Source: an uncultured Phycisphaerales bacterium (lineage in GTDB: Bacteria; Planctomycetota; Phycisphaerae; UBA1845; CAIVHJ01). Taken from it: DNA of 6,648 nt. The stretch spans positions 1-6,648 of the forward strand of contig CAIVHJ010000249.1 of the NCBI GenBank assembly GCA_903905665.1, given 5' to 3'. Numbering within the stretch: position 1 is the first letter of the stretch; each line of letters opens with the position of its first letter. This document shows positions 1-6,018 of this stretch, piece after piece. The position numbers were made by a program, and so were the translations under genes. The notes beneath the pieces are model-generated. The model was not told the DNA's origin. It saw nothing but the letters and a program-made list of their open reading frames with translations, and ran no database searches.

Positions 1-523
1 AAACAACTTCATCTCAAAAAACACAGAAACGTAATTATGCCAGCCAAGGACACTTAACGCATCCTCCGGAAACCTTCATGCAAGAAGTTAGCAAGCAGGG
101 GGTCTTTTCTGCTCCCACGCGGACGTCTCACGCTGTGCCACCGCTCTTGAGCGGTGGTCTTGCTACCGACTGCCCGCTACCGGGTGTCTGCTGCCGGCTA
201 TTCCTCCGGCATGCCCACCAACTATCGAAATCGTTATCGTTGGACTGTCATGATCTGCAAGCACACCCTGCGAGACTACGAGACTGCAACCTCGTGACTG
301 ACCACGAATACAAAATGAAAATCATTCTGACAACTTGTCTGACCTCAATATATTGTTCCTTCATCCCATCTGCTCGCTTGGGGCCAATTGTGTTCAACCC
401 CTGCGGTGTAGTTGACGGGCAGCAGGACCGCAGATTCTGCAAAACCAACCCGTCGAGCCGAATACTTGGGCCTGTTCGGATCGATTTTACGTGTATACAA
501 TTGGGTAACTGGCAGTAAAGGCT
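1..523. other. Long stretch without a convincing gene, left of the IS
   Basis: No reading frame here has a recognisable domain. The longest, on the plus strand at 78-518 (146 codons), has no clear ribosome binding site and an unstructured, cysteine- and proline-scattered composition with no motif I know. I see no tRNA, rRNA or CRISPR pattern. The only distinct structure is a 20-bp palindrome at 138-157. The stretch may be intergenic DNA or decayed coding sequence. It does not convincingly continue the hutI reading frame found on the other side of the insertion sequence. Confidence 0.5.
138..157. repeat. 20-bp palindrome, hairpin-forming
   Basis: CCACCGCTC-TT-GAGCGGTGG is a perfect 9-bp inverted repeat around two bases. 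As RNA it would fold as an 8-bp GC-rich stem with a four-base loop. It is followed on the plus strand by TCTTGC, not a run of T, so it is a poor match to an intrinsic terminator. It could be a weak terminator, a protein-binding operator or a small dispersed hairpin repeat. The palindrome is certain; its role is unknown. Confidence 0.55.
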
Positions 524-527
524 CTAA
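524..527. repeat. Target site duplication, left copy (CTAA)
   Basis: CTAA directly abuts the left terminal inverted repeat of the insertion sequence and is repeated exactly at 1856-1859 on the other side. Four-base duplications of the YTAR type are known for IS5-family elements, so size and sequence both fit. Confidence 0.85.
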
Positions 528-542
528 CAGGCTGCTGCAAAA
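528..542. repeat. IS terminal inverted repeat, left
   Basis: CAGGCTGCTGCAAAA matches the reverse complement of 1841-1855 in all 15 positions. Beyond base 15 the match falls to scattered identities, so the perfect repeat ends there. This end lies downstream of the transposase stop codon, with about 93 bases of non-coding sequence between. Confidence 0.9.
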
Positions 543-635
543 CCCTGATTTGCAGGATGAATTCTGTTCTATTCGGGCAATGAATAATGTCTACTGAAGG
601 TTACAAAGGCTGGCAAAACCGCGCTGGAGTCTGGG

Positions 636-1787
636 TTACCCGGCCAGCAAGCGCGTCATTCGCACCAAATTATAGGCGGAGGCGGCCATCTCAAGTTGTT
701 GACGGAGTTTCCAGCGTCCCACCAGCCGTGTACGCGCCAAGCCCGCGATCCGCTTGAGCCAGCCGAACGCCTCTTCGATCTTCTTCCTCGCTTTCTGGCT
801 TAACCGATATCCCAGGCTTTTCATGCGTTGCCGCATCCGCTGACGAGCCGCGATGGATGGCTGATCTTTTCTCCAACGAATGTATTTCCCGCCAATCTTA
901 CCCTCCTTCACCGCCACATGAGGAACAATCCTTCTCGATTCCAGCTGCATCATGAAGGGGCCGCTGTCATAACCTTTGTCGCTTCCACAGGTACGAGGTT
1001 TGACCTCCTGTTTCCTTCGGAGATCGTCCAACATTCGCAAGGCCGCCGCCGGTTCCGCATCCCCCGCCGCTTCGCTCACCTCCACCCCCAGAATCAACCC
1101 GTGGCGATTTTCCGCCAGCGTATGACCCATATGATACAACTGGGCCGCCTGACCATCGCTTTTTCTATACAGTCTCGCCTCCGGATCGGTCCGGCTGACA
1201 TGGGTGGCATTGGATCGCCTCTCGCCATGAAAGTCCACTTCCGCATTGCGACTCTTGAAACTACCACCATCCTCGTTAGAGTCTTTCTGATCCAACGAAT
1301 CCCTAGGAACAAAACTCTTGATGGAAGCCTGTGACTCAATCAGCGTACCGTCCACGCTAAAATGCTCATCACTGGCCAGTCCCTCACCCAACGCTCGCCG
1401 AACGGTCTGACCGAAAAAACTTGCCGTGAGGCCGTACTGATCCAACCGCCGACGATTATGCGCGAAGGCGGTTGCATCAAAAACCTCCTCCGCCGGGTCC
1501 ATGTCCAAAAACCAGCGAAACAACAAATCCGTGTCGATCCGCTCGACCAATTGACGCTCCGATCGAATGGAATAGAGCGCCTGAAGGAGCATCGCTTTCA
1601 ACAGACGCTCCGGCGGTACGCTGGGCCGACCGGTATCGCTATAGGCTTTCGCAAACCGTCGCCCCATTCGAGACAAATCCTCATCCACCAGTTTCTTCAT
1701 GGCCCGTAGCGGATGATCCGGGCGGATACGGTCTTCAATACACAAAGAATAGAACATGCTCGGCTGATCGTTGGGTTGACCCCGCAT
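636..1787 (-). CDS. IS5-family DDE transposase, full length
   Basis: This 383-aa enzyme cuts and joins the ends of the surrounding insertion sequence. The N-terminus (about residues 1-110: MFYSLCIEDRIRPDHPLR, then YSDTGRPSVPPERLL and LLFRWF) is the DUF772-type helical domain usual in this family. The RNase-H-like catalytic core follows. The likely triad is D146 in FSVDGT, D270 in GSDKGYD, and E338. E338 sits in the family signature R334-x3-E338-x6-K345. The C-terminal FGWLKRIAGLARTR and AYNLVRM blocks are also typical. The start at 1787 is supported by an excellent Shine-Dalgarno, AAGGAGGT at 1792-1799, four bases from the ATG. Nothing suggests truncation or a frameshift. Confidence 0.95.
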   Translation of the reverse strand: MRGQPNDQPSMFYSLCIEDRIRPDHPLRAMKKLVDEDLSRMGRRFAKAYSDTGRPSVPPERLLKAMLLQALYSIRSERQLVERIDTDLLFRWFLDMDPAEEVFDATAFAHNRRRLDQYGLTASFFGQTVRRALGEGLASDEHFSVDGTLIESQASIKSFVPRDSLDQKDSNEDGGSFKSRNAEVDFHGERRSNATHVSRTDPEARLYRKSDGQAAQLYHMGHTLAENRHGLILGVEVSEAAGDAEPAAALRMLDDLRRKQEVKPRTCGSDKGYDSGPFMMQLESRRIVPHVAVKEGKIGGKYIRWRKDQPSIAARQRMRQRMKSLGYRLSQKARKKIEEAFGWLKRIAGLARTRLVGRWKLRQQLEMAASAYNLVRMTRLLAG

Positions 1788-1803
1788 AGAGACCTCCTTG
1801 CCT

Positions 1804-1833
1804 AAAACATCCCAATCTTACCAGCCGTGTCAA
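1804..1833 (-). promoter_or_regulatory. Candidate transposase promoter inside the right end of the IS
   Basis: Reading the minus strand, a perfect -35 hexamer TTGACA (1828-1833) lies just inside the right inverted repeat. A weak -10 candidate, TGTTTT (1804-1809), follows after 18 bases. The AAGGAGGT ribosome binding site comes right after, leaving a very short leader. The -35 box is clear. The -10 is poor, so exact promoter use is inferred. Confidence 0.4.
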
Positions 1834-1840
1834 TACCGAC

Positions 1841-1855
1841 TTTTGCAGCAGCCTG
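1841..1855. repeat. IS terminal inverted repeat, right
   Basis: TTTTGCAGCAGCCTG is the exact reverse complement of the left repeat at 528-542. It is the end nearest the transposase promoter and start codon. Confidence 0.9.
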
Positions 1856-1859
1856 CTAA
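1856..1859. repeat. Target site duplication, right copy (CTAA)
   Basis: CTAA directly follows the right inverted repeat and matches 524-527. Its last three bases (TAA, 1857-1859) form an in-frame stop just ahead of the hutI-like fragment. The fragment was therefore probably not part of an open hutI frame at the moment of insertion. Confidence 0.85.
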
Positions 1860-1976
1860 ACCGACCTCGCTATCCTCGACACTCCCAACTTCGACCGCTT
1901 CCTCTACCACATCGGCCAATATCCGATCCACGCCGTCTTCCAACACGGACGAATCACCGTTGATCGTGGAACATAA
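1860..1976 (+). pseudogene. hutI: C-terminal remnant of imidazolonepropionase (hutI) beside the IS
   Basis: A 38-codon frame ending in TAA at 1974-1976 has no start codon of its own and reads TDLAILDTPNF, then YHIG, then HAVFQHGRITV. From memory this matches the end of HutI, where ADLVI(W/L)D-PNY, YH(F/Y)GVN and a V--G--V strand close the amidohydrolase beta-sandwich. HutI hydrolyses imidazolone-5-propionate in histidine degradation; an intact family member is about 400 aa, so only the last tenth is here. The sequence left of the IS does not supply the missing part, and a stop lies in frame at the IS junction. Decay or deletion before, or rearrangement after, IS insertion is likely. Another amidohydrolase with the same C-terminal fold is the main alternative. 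Confidence 0.6.
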
Positions 1977-2131
1977 AATCTCCGATTCGCAAGCCGGTTT
2001 TTTCATTGTTTTTTCTGGTCTTCCCAGCCCCAGATGCTCCGACTTTTCTGCACCCGGTGAACCGTGACTTGCGACGGACGTTGCGGCGTGAGAGAATTGT
2101 CGGCCTGTCGGGAAAGGGTCCGTTCACGACG

Positions 2132-3163
2132 ATGACCGTTCAAATTTCCGTTGTCGATCCGATCTCCAAGGCGATTGATCGCACGAGGAAGATTCTGTTC
2201 CAGCCGTTTGCGATGAAGAAATGGTTCGTGCTGGGATTTTGCGCATTTCTGGCGCAGTTGAGCGAAGGCGGGGGAACGCCGCAGTTCAATTTCAGCGGAG
2301 GCGGACGGGGCGGCGTGAGACCGATGCTTCAATCCACGACCTCGTGGGTTCAGGCCAACGCTTCGGTCGCCATTGTCGGCGGACTGGTGGGATTGGCGGT
2401 GCTCATCGGACTCCTGGCGCTGCTGTGCTGGCTGGGAAGCCGAGGGCAGTTCATGTTCATCGACGGTCTCGTCCACAACCGCGCCGCCGTCAAACTTCCG
2501 TGGCGGATTTATGAGGACCACGGCAACAACCTGATGGTTTATCGCCTGCTGATCAACGTCGCCGGCATCATGATTATCATCATGTCCGCCGTGGTGTCGG
2601 CATCCATCGCCTGGACCGATCTCCAAACCGGACAGATGGGAAACTCCACCACGCTCGCCCTGCTGGTGGGATTTGCGCTGTTGATCCCGTGCTGGATTGT
2701 CTGGTCGGTTGTGTCGATGATCGTCAACAATTTCGTCGTTCCGGCGATGTACCTGCACAACCAGAAGTTCGTCGAAGCCTGGTCCACCGCCTGGCATCAT
2801 GTGATCGTCGGTCACGGGAAAACAATTACGCTTTATTTTCTCATGAAATTTGCCCTCGGAATGGGTATCGGTGTCATCGCCGCCGTCGCCACATGCCTGA
2901 CCTGCTGCCTGACTGGAATCCCTTACATCGGAACCGTGATTCTGCTCCCGCTCTTTGTGTTCGAGCGATGCTACAGCCTGTATTTTCTGGAGCAATACGG
3001 TTACCAGTGGTGGTTCTTCGTGCGCGAGGGTTGGCCTCCGCGGTGCGAGCAATGCGGATACGATCTGCGATACAACACATCGGGCCGATGCCCCGAATGC
3101 GGAACGCCGATTCCTCCCGAAGTCATGCAGCGAATGGTCCCCCCCGCCGAACCCGCGAAATGA
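2132..3163 (+). CDS. Multi-pass membrane protein with C-terminal zinc ribbon (DUF7544-like)
   Basis: The 343-aa product begins with a short cytoplasmic stretch (ISVVDPISKAIDRTRKILFQPF), followed by a hydrophobic WFVLGFCAFLAQL segment and a Gly-rich loop (GGG, SGGGRGG, residues 46-61). Further membrane segments lie at about 78-102, 135-160, 174-205 and 231-280. The C-terminus holds a small zinc ribbon, with C305/C308 in CEQC and C320/C323 in CPEC, of the GYDLR..RCPECG type common in planctomycetes. The N-terminal layout resembles membrane proteins I know as DUF7544; that link is from memory, and no biochemical function is known to me. I chose the ATG at 2132 over an in-frame ATG at 2006 because a purine-rich GGAAAGGG lies 13 bases upstream and the extra 42 residues look non-native. 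It converges on the phosphatase gene and has no obvious partner. Confidence 0.85.
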   Translation: MTVQISVVDPISKAIDRTRKILFQPFAMKKWFVLGFCAFLAQLSEGGGTPQFNFSGGGRGGVRPMLQSTTSWVQANASVAIVGGLVGLAVLIGLLALLCWLGSRGQFMFIDGLVHNRAAVKLPWRIYEDHGNNLMVYRLLINVAGIMIIIMSAVVSASIAWTDLQTGQMGNSTTLALLVGFALLIPCWIVWSVVSMIVNNFVVPAMYLHNQKFVEAWSTAWHHVIVGHGKTITLYFLMKFALGMGIGVIAAVATCLTCCLTGIPYIGTVILLPLFVFERCYSLYFLEQYGYQWWFFVREGWPPRCEQCGYDLRYNTSGRCPECGTPIPPEVMQRMVPPAEPAK

Positions 3164-3174
3164 AAAATCGAAAA

Positions 3175-3193
3175 TTGCAGTTCGTTCCTGCAA
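3175..3193 (-). terminator. Possible terminator in the convergent gap
   Basis: TTGCAG (3175-3180) and CTGCAA (3188-3193) form a 6-bp stem with a seven-base loop in the 61-base gap between two convergent genes. Read on the minus strand, the stem is followed by TTTTCGATTTTTC, which suits termination of the phosphatase transcript. The stem is short and AT-containing, so it would be weak. Confidence 0.3.
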
Positions 3194-3224
3194 AAAGCGG
3201 ATCAATATTATCTACGATTTTCTT

Positions 3225-4124
3225 CTATACTTTTACCACATTGAGCATTTTTCCGAACACCCGAGCCATCTCTCCAATAGATTGGCGAGGATGTGGCGCG
3301 GCATTGTGATGCAGGAGCAGGATTGTCATGTCGTCCTCCGACGGCGCGCCGCTCCGATAATCGGAGATGACTCCAATCAGGCGATTAATGAATTTATCCG
3401 GCTCCGTCCCATCCAGGGAACCGACCAAAGCCAATAATCCCCGTTCACCCAACTGCAGGGAGGCTGAATTGGCCGCCTCGATCAGCGAATCGGTATACAA
3501 CAGCACCAAATCGTCTTTTTCGATCCGGACGGCGAACTGGCTGAACTCCGTCGATTCGATCACGCCCAGCGGCAAGTTGCCATAGGTCCACGATCGAGTC
3601 TTCAACTCGCCGGAGGTCTGACCAATTTCAGGACACAGTTTCTCCCAGCGTCGTTCCCGCGCATGATACCACAGCGGCGCCGGATGACCGGCGTTGCTCA
3701 CCAGCAGATGATCCGTCGGAGCAAAGTAACTGGTCAGAACGGCGGTCGCAAAAATACCGCCCCGCGCCCAAGTGGAAATTTCCTCATTCAGGAAGCGAGC
3801 AAATTGACGCTGATCGAGTTGGTTGATGTATTTCCGCATGAATCCGCGTAAGCGATTGGAGAATTCGCCGGCTTGTTGACCGTGACCGGACACGTCCGCC
3901 ACCACATATCGCGTGACCCGACCCGACCCGCAGGTTGAGATGTAATGAATATCTCCGCCATGCTCGGCACCGGCGTATGGTCGGCTATAAACCCACACGT
4001 CCATTCCGGGAAGAGAGAGGGCGTTTTCAAATTTTCCACTGCCGCCCCAGATTTCCATGCATCGCAGGGTATGGGGTGGTTTGAATTTTTCCGTCATGCT
4101 CCTTGCCGCTAAACCTGCCGTCAT
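3225..4124 (-). CDS. SpoIIE-type PP2C serine/threonine phosphatase
   Basis: This is a stand-alone catalytic domain (299 aa) of the SpoIIE/RsbU class of metal-dependent phosphatases, which remove phosphate from Ser/Thr, classically on anti-sigma-factor antagonists. Visible motifs in order: GGDIHYI (D58), VVADVSGHG (D77), FATAVLTSYF, VSNAGHPAPLWY, LPLGV, LLYTDSLIEA (D212, with Ser where Gly is usual) and SEDDMTIL (D264/D265). These carry the metal-binding aspartates, so the enzyme looks active. No sensor, receiver or transmembrane domain is attached, so its input must come from elsewhere. I chose the ATG at 4124 because GGAGG (4133-4137) lies eight bases upstream; ATGs at 4181 and 4094 are in frame but less well placed. 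The partner kinase and antagonist are not in this window. Confidence 0.9.
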   Translation of the reverse strand: MTAGLAARSMTEKFKPPHTLRCMEIWGGSGKFENALSLPGMDVWVYSRPYAGAEHGGDIHYISTCGSGRVTRYVVADVSGHGQQAGEFSNRLRGFMRKYINQLDQRQFARFLNEEISTWARGGIFATAVLTSYFAPTDHLLVSNAGHPAPLWYHARERRWEKLCPEIGQTSGELKTRSWTYGNLPLGVIESTEFSQFAVRIEKDDLVLLYTDSLIEAANSASLQLGERGLLALVGSLDGTEPDKFINRLIGVISDYRSGAPSEDDMTILLLHHNAAPHPRQSIGEMARVFGKMLNVVKV

Positions 4125-4181
4125 GAACAAAACCTCCAGCCTCGACAAGCCCACATCAGGCCACCATTGACCCTGAGTCAT

Positions 4182-4358
4182 TCATGCAAAATCGAATCCC
4201 ATGATTATAGTCGCAATCCCTGCCAACCCGATGAACGAAACCTTGCCCCCAGAGAAACGACGAATAAATCCAAATGCCTTCGTGCTCTTGAACTTAGTGC
4301 GGGCCAAGGATTGAAATGCAATTTCATCCCAAGCAGACCCGGGTTGACGTGGAGCCAT
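4182..4358 (-). other. Uncertain 58-codon reading frame ahead of the phosphatase
   Basis: This frame fills most of the 256-base gap between the PLDc_N gene and the phosphatase. It starts at an ATG three bases after GGAGG and ends in TGA at 4182-4184. It is basic in the middle (TKFKSTKAFGFIRRF) and ends in a hydrophobic stretch (VSFIGLAGIATIIMGF), so it could encode a small membrane-associated peptide. It is in the same frame as the phosphatase, and its stop is followed at once by an in-frame ATG (4181). I recognise no family, and chance is the simplest explanation. If it is not a gene, the gap holds nothing else I can identify. Confidence 0.2.
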
Positions 4359-4380
4359 GCACCTCCAGGATCGAGAAACT

Positions 4381-4599
4381 TCATCTTCCGTACTGTGCGA
4401 TTCGGCGGGGTCTTCGGACCGTCATATAAATCAGCGCCCCGACCCAGTGCGTGAAGATGATGATCAGAATCCAGATAATCTTGTCGTTGCCCTCGGACGG
4501 TTCTTTGGTCGCACAATCCACAATCGTCCAGACCCAAAGAACAGACCCCCCGACGACCAACACGACCCAGAAAAACATAAGAACACACGGAATGCCCAT
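4381..4599 (-). CDS. Small two-helix membrane protein, PLDc_N family
   Basis: The 72-aa product has two membrane helices (about residues 5-27 and 40-61) joined by a charged turn, and ends in a basic tail (RRPRRIAQYGR). The pattern W-TIVDC-x5-SEGNDKIIWILIIIFTHWVGALIY matches the PLDc_N family, named for the membrane anchor in front of some phospholipase-D-like nucleases and often found alone. No nuclease domain is present, and the role of the stand-alone form is not known to me. The start is supported by AAGGA (4606-4610) six bases upstream of the ATG. It lies 63 bases downstream of the channel gene on the same strand, so the two are probably co-transcribed. Confidence 0.85.
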   Translation of the reverse strand: MGIPCVLMFFWVVLVVGGSVLWVWTIVDCATKEPSEGNDKIIWILIIIFTHWVGALIYMTVRRPRRIAQYGR

Positions 4600-4662
4600 A
4601 GATGATCCTTATACAAAACGACGTTGCCTCTCCATGTCTCGATCCATCCTCGACTTCATTCG

Positions 4663-5787
4663 TCAAAATCCCAGCGCCGGTTGCTGCTGGATGCCGGTGG
4701 CGGCGAGATGGATGTCTTTGGCGCGGAGTTCCGCCAACTTCCGAAACGGTCCTTGAACGACGAGCGAATCGCCGGGTTCGAGGCGAACGTGCGGTGGGGG
4801 AAACAGCACCTGCCCCTGGCCGACGGACCGGCGTTTGACCACGACGAATCCGTATTCCGCCATGAGATCGCCGATGGTCTTCCCGCACAGGGGGCCCTCG
4901 TCATGAACTTCCCATCGCTGCATCACGACCAGTTGTTCATCGACGATGAAACTGTTGATGATGGACCGGTCGATGGCCGCCGTCGCGTAGGCTGGGGCCG
5001 ATCGCGCCGATTGCGACATGGCGATGTGGATATTGAATCCCTCCCGAATCTTGTCGGCCATGTTCTGATCGAACACCCGCATCACCACGCGAACGTTGGG
5101 GGCCAATCGCCGAGCGTCCAGCGCCACTTCCAGATTGGCCAGATCGTCGTCGGTGGCGACGATGATGCTCTTGGCAGAGGCGATATTGGCGTCCTGCAGC
5201 AAGGCTTCGCGGCGCGCGTCACCGATCAGCAACGGACTTCCGTCCCGACGGACTTCCTCCAGAAACTGGTTTTGCGAATCGCGCTCGATGACTACGACCG
5301 GTTCGTTGAGTTGCCGCAGCAACTGGAACGTGTGGAATCCCAGTTTGCCCATTCCCACCAGAACGATGTGATCCGACATCGAAGACGCCATCATGATGCA
5401 CCACCCTCGCTCATACAATTGACGGTCCCGCAACACCAGCGCCAGTCCCACGATGGATTCCAGCACCACCGACAATCCCAGGATCGGGATGATAAAAAAC
5501 AAGAGTTGAAGGACCCGTGATTGTGGAAATTCCTCCGGCGGCTGGCCGAAAATCAAAAACCACGAACAGTACACTCCGTGAATAAACGAATGTTGTTTTT
5601 CCGGTTCGAAAAACATGAACAGCACAGCACCGCCCAGCAGAATCGTGAGCAACAACATCACGCGAATGCGGAAATGCCCCCAGACCACGCGAAAGAAACA
5701 CCACTCTCGCAAAAACCACGATCGTACCGAGCAGCGGCGACGGGTGGCCTGTTGCGGATCCACGAAGCTGTACAAATCATATTTCAT
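4663..5787 (-). CDS. Ion-channel-like protein with RCK (TrkA_N/TrkA_C) domains
   Basis: This 374-aa protein has the layout of a two-helix RCK-gated ion channel. It has a basic cytoplasmic N-terminus, TM1 (about 40-61), a pore-loop region (66-90) and TM2 (92-119). A Rossmann RCK_N domain follows, with the nucleotide-binding GMGKLG motif (G145, G147, G150), the acidic residue E168 ending the second strand (VVVIERD), and LIGDARRE. From about 275 there is a TrkA_C-like domain (VHDEGPLCGKTIGDL, then VRLEPGDSLVVQG). Such proteins usually let potassium or other cations through the membrane under nucleotide or ion control. The pore loop reads SWFLIFGQPPEEFP and lacks TVGYG, so selectivity for potassium is doubtful. 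The ATG at 5787 has only a weak GGA-type ribosome site. Adjacent genes are the downstream PLDc_N gene and a divergent chemoreceptor. Confidence 0.88.
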   Translation of the reverse strand: MKYDLYSFVDPQQATRRRCSVRSWFLREWCFFRVVWGHFRIRVMLLLTILLGGAVLFMFFEPEKQHSFIHGVYCSWFLIFGQPPEEFPQSRVLQLLFFIIPILGLSVVLESIVGLALVLRDRQLYERGWCIMMASSMSDHIVLVGMGKLGFHTFQLLRQLNEPVVVIERDSQNQFLEEVRRDGSPLLIGDARREALLQDANIASAKSIIVATDDDLANLEVALDARRLAPNVRVVMRVFDQNMADKIREGFNIHIAMSQSARSAPAYATAAIDRSIINSFIVDEQLVVMQRWEVHDEGPLCGKTIGDLMAEYGFVVVKRRSVGQGQVLFPPPHVRLEPGDSLVVQGPFRKLAELRAKDIHLAATGIQQQPALGF

Positions 5788-5811
5788 GAGCCGAATCCAC
5801 GGGACAAAAAA

Positions 5812-5840
5812 ACCCTAATGCGATTCCGAACCGGAGTCAA
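5812..5840 (-). promoter_or_regulatory. Candidate sigma70-like promoter of the channel gene
   Basis: On the minus strand TTGACT (5835-5840), a 17-base spacer and TAGGGT (5812-5817) form a reasonable -35/-10 pair. Transcription would start about 18 bases before the channel ATG, leaving a short leader. The spacing is ideal and the -35 box is good; the -10 box is only fair. Confidence 0.35.
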
Positions 5841-5955
5841 ATCGTCCGCAATTTCAAAAAAACTCACGCTGACCGATTTTCTCATACCCAAATCATCGTA
5901 GATGAAACCGTGGCGATCCGACCCCTGTGATTTTAACCCAAACCTGCCCACGCCA

Positions 5956-5968
5956 GTAGTCGTCAAAA
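5956..5968. repeat. 13-bp direct repeat, copy 1
   Basis: GTAGTCGTCAAAA occurs here and again at 5990-6002, 34 bases start to start (a little over three helical turns). The pair lies upstream of the chemoreceptor promoter candidate, so it could be a pair of regulator binding sites. Confidence 0.5.
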
Positions 5969-5989
5969 AAATCGAATCCTCCGACTGGG

Positions 5990-6002
5990 GTAGTCGTCAA
6001 AA
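5990..6002. repeat. 13-bp direct repeat, copy 2
   Basis: This is an exact second copy of GTAGTCGTCAAAA. It ends 16 bases before the TAAA of the sigma28-like promoter candidate, where an activator could plausibly bind. Confidence 0.5.
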
Positions 6003-6018
6003 TATCTTGTAGAACAAA

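Larger units (their letters stand above)
528..1855 (-). mobile_element. Complete IS5-family insertion sequence, 1328 bp
   Basis: The element is bounded by 15-bp perfect terminal inverted repeats (CAGGCTGCTGCAAAA at 528-542, its reverse complement at 1841-1855) and flanked by identical CTAA duplications. It holds one full-length transposase gene on the minus strand, with a strong ribosome binding site and a candidate promoter just inside the right end. Size, single reading frame, end structure and YTAR-type duplication all agree with the IS5 family. Intact ends, duplication and gene suggest a fairly recent insertion that may still be mobile. I do not assign a named element, because that needs an ISfinder comparison. 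Confidence 0.9.

Noticed and set aside
78..518. 146-codon plus-strand reading frame left of the IS
   Set aside because: It has no good ribosome binding site, no family resemblance and irregular composition. It crosses the palindrome at 138-157. An unknown protein is not excluded, but I cannot support it.
511..527. Left IS flank as the continuation of hutI
   Set aside because: One frame reads GSKGSKP and loosely recalls the GS..GKPADL of HutI, but it is out of frame with the right-hand fragment and the sequence further left shows no HutI similarity. I treat the resemblance as chance.
828..1334. 168-codon plus-strand frame inside the insertion sequence
   Set aside because: It lies antisense to the intact transposase and has no motif of an IS accessory protein.
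1977..2131. T-rich runs after the hutI fragment as an intrinsic terminator
   Set aside because: There are T runs around 2000-2017, but I found no stable stem in front of them.
2003..3205. 400-codon minus-strand reading frame opposite the membrane protein gene
   Set aside because: It is the antisense of a convincing gene. Its product is an unstructured His/Asp/Arg-rich chain with no domain or membrane segment, while the plus strand encodes clear helices and a zinc ribbon.
4624..5520. 298-codon plus-strand reading frame opposite the channel gene
   Set aside because: It is a shadow of the RCK-channel gene, rich in His, Arg, Asp and Gln, and has no motif. The minus strand carries GMGKLG and the TrkA_C pattern.
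5784..5966. 60-codon minus-strand frame whose TGA overlaps the channel ATG
   Set aside because: The overlap resembles translational coupling. However, the frame needs a TTG start without a clear ribosome site, shows no motif, and contains the best promoter candidate for the channel gene.
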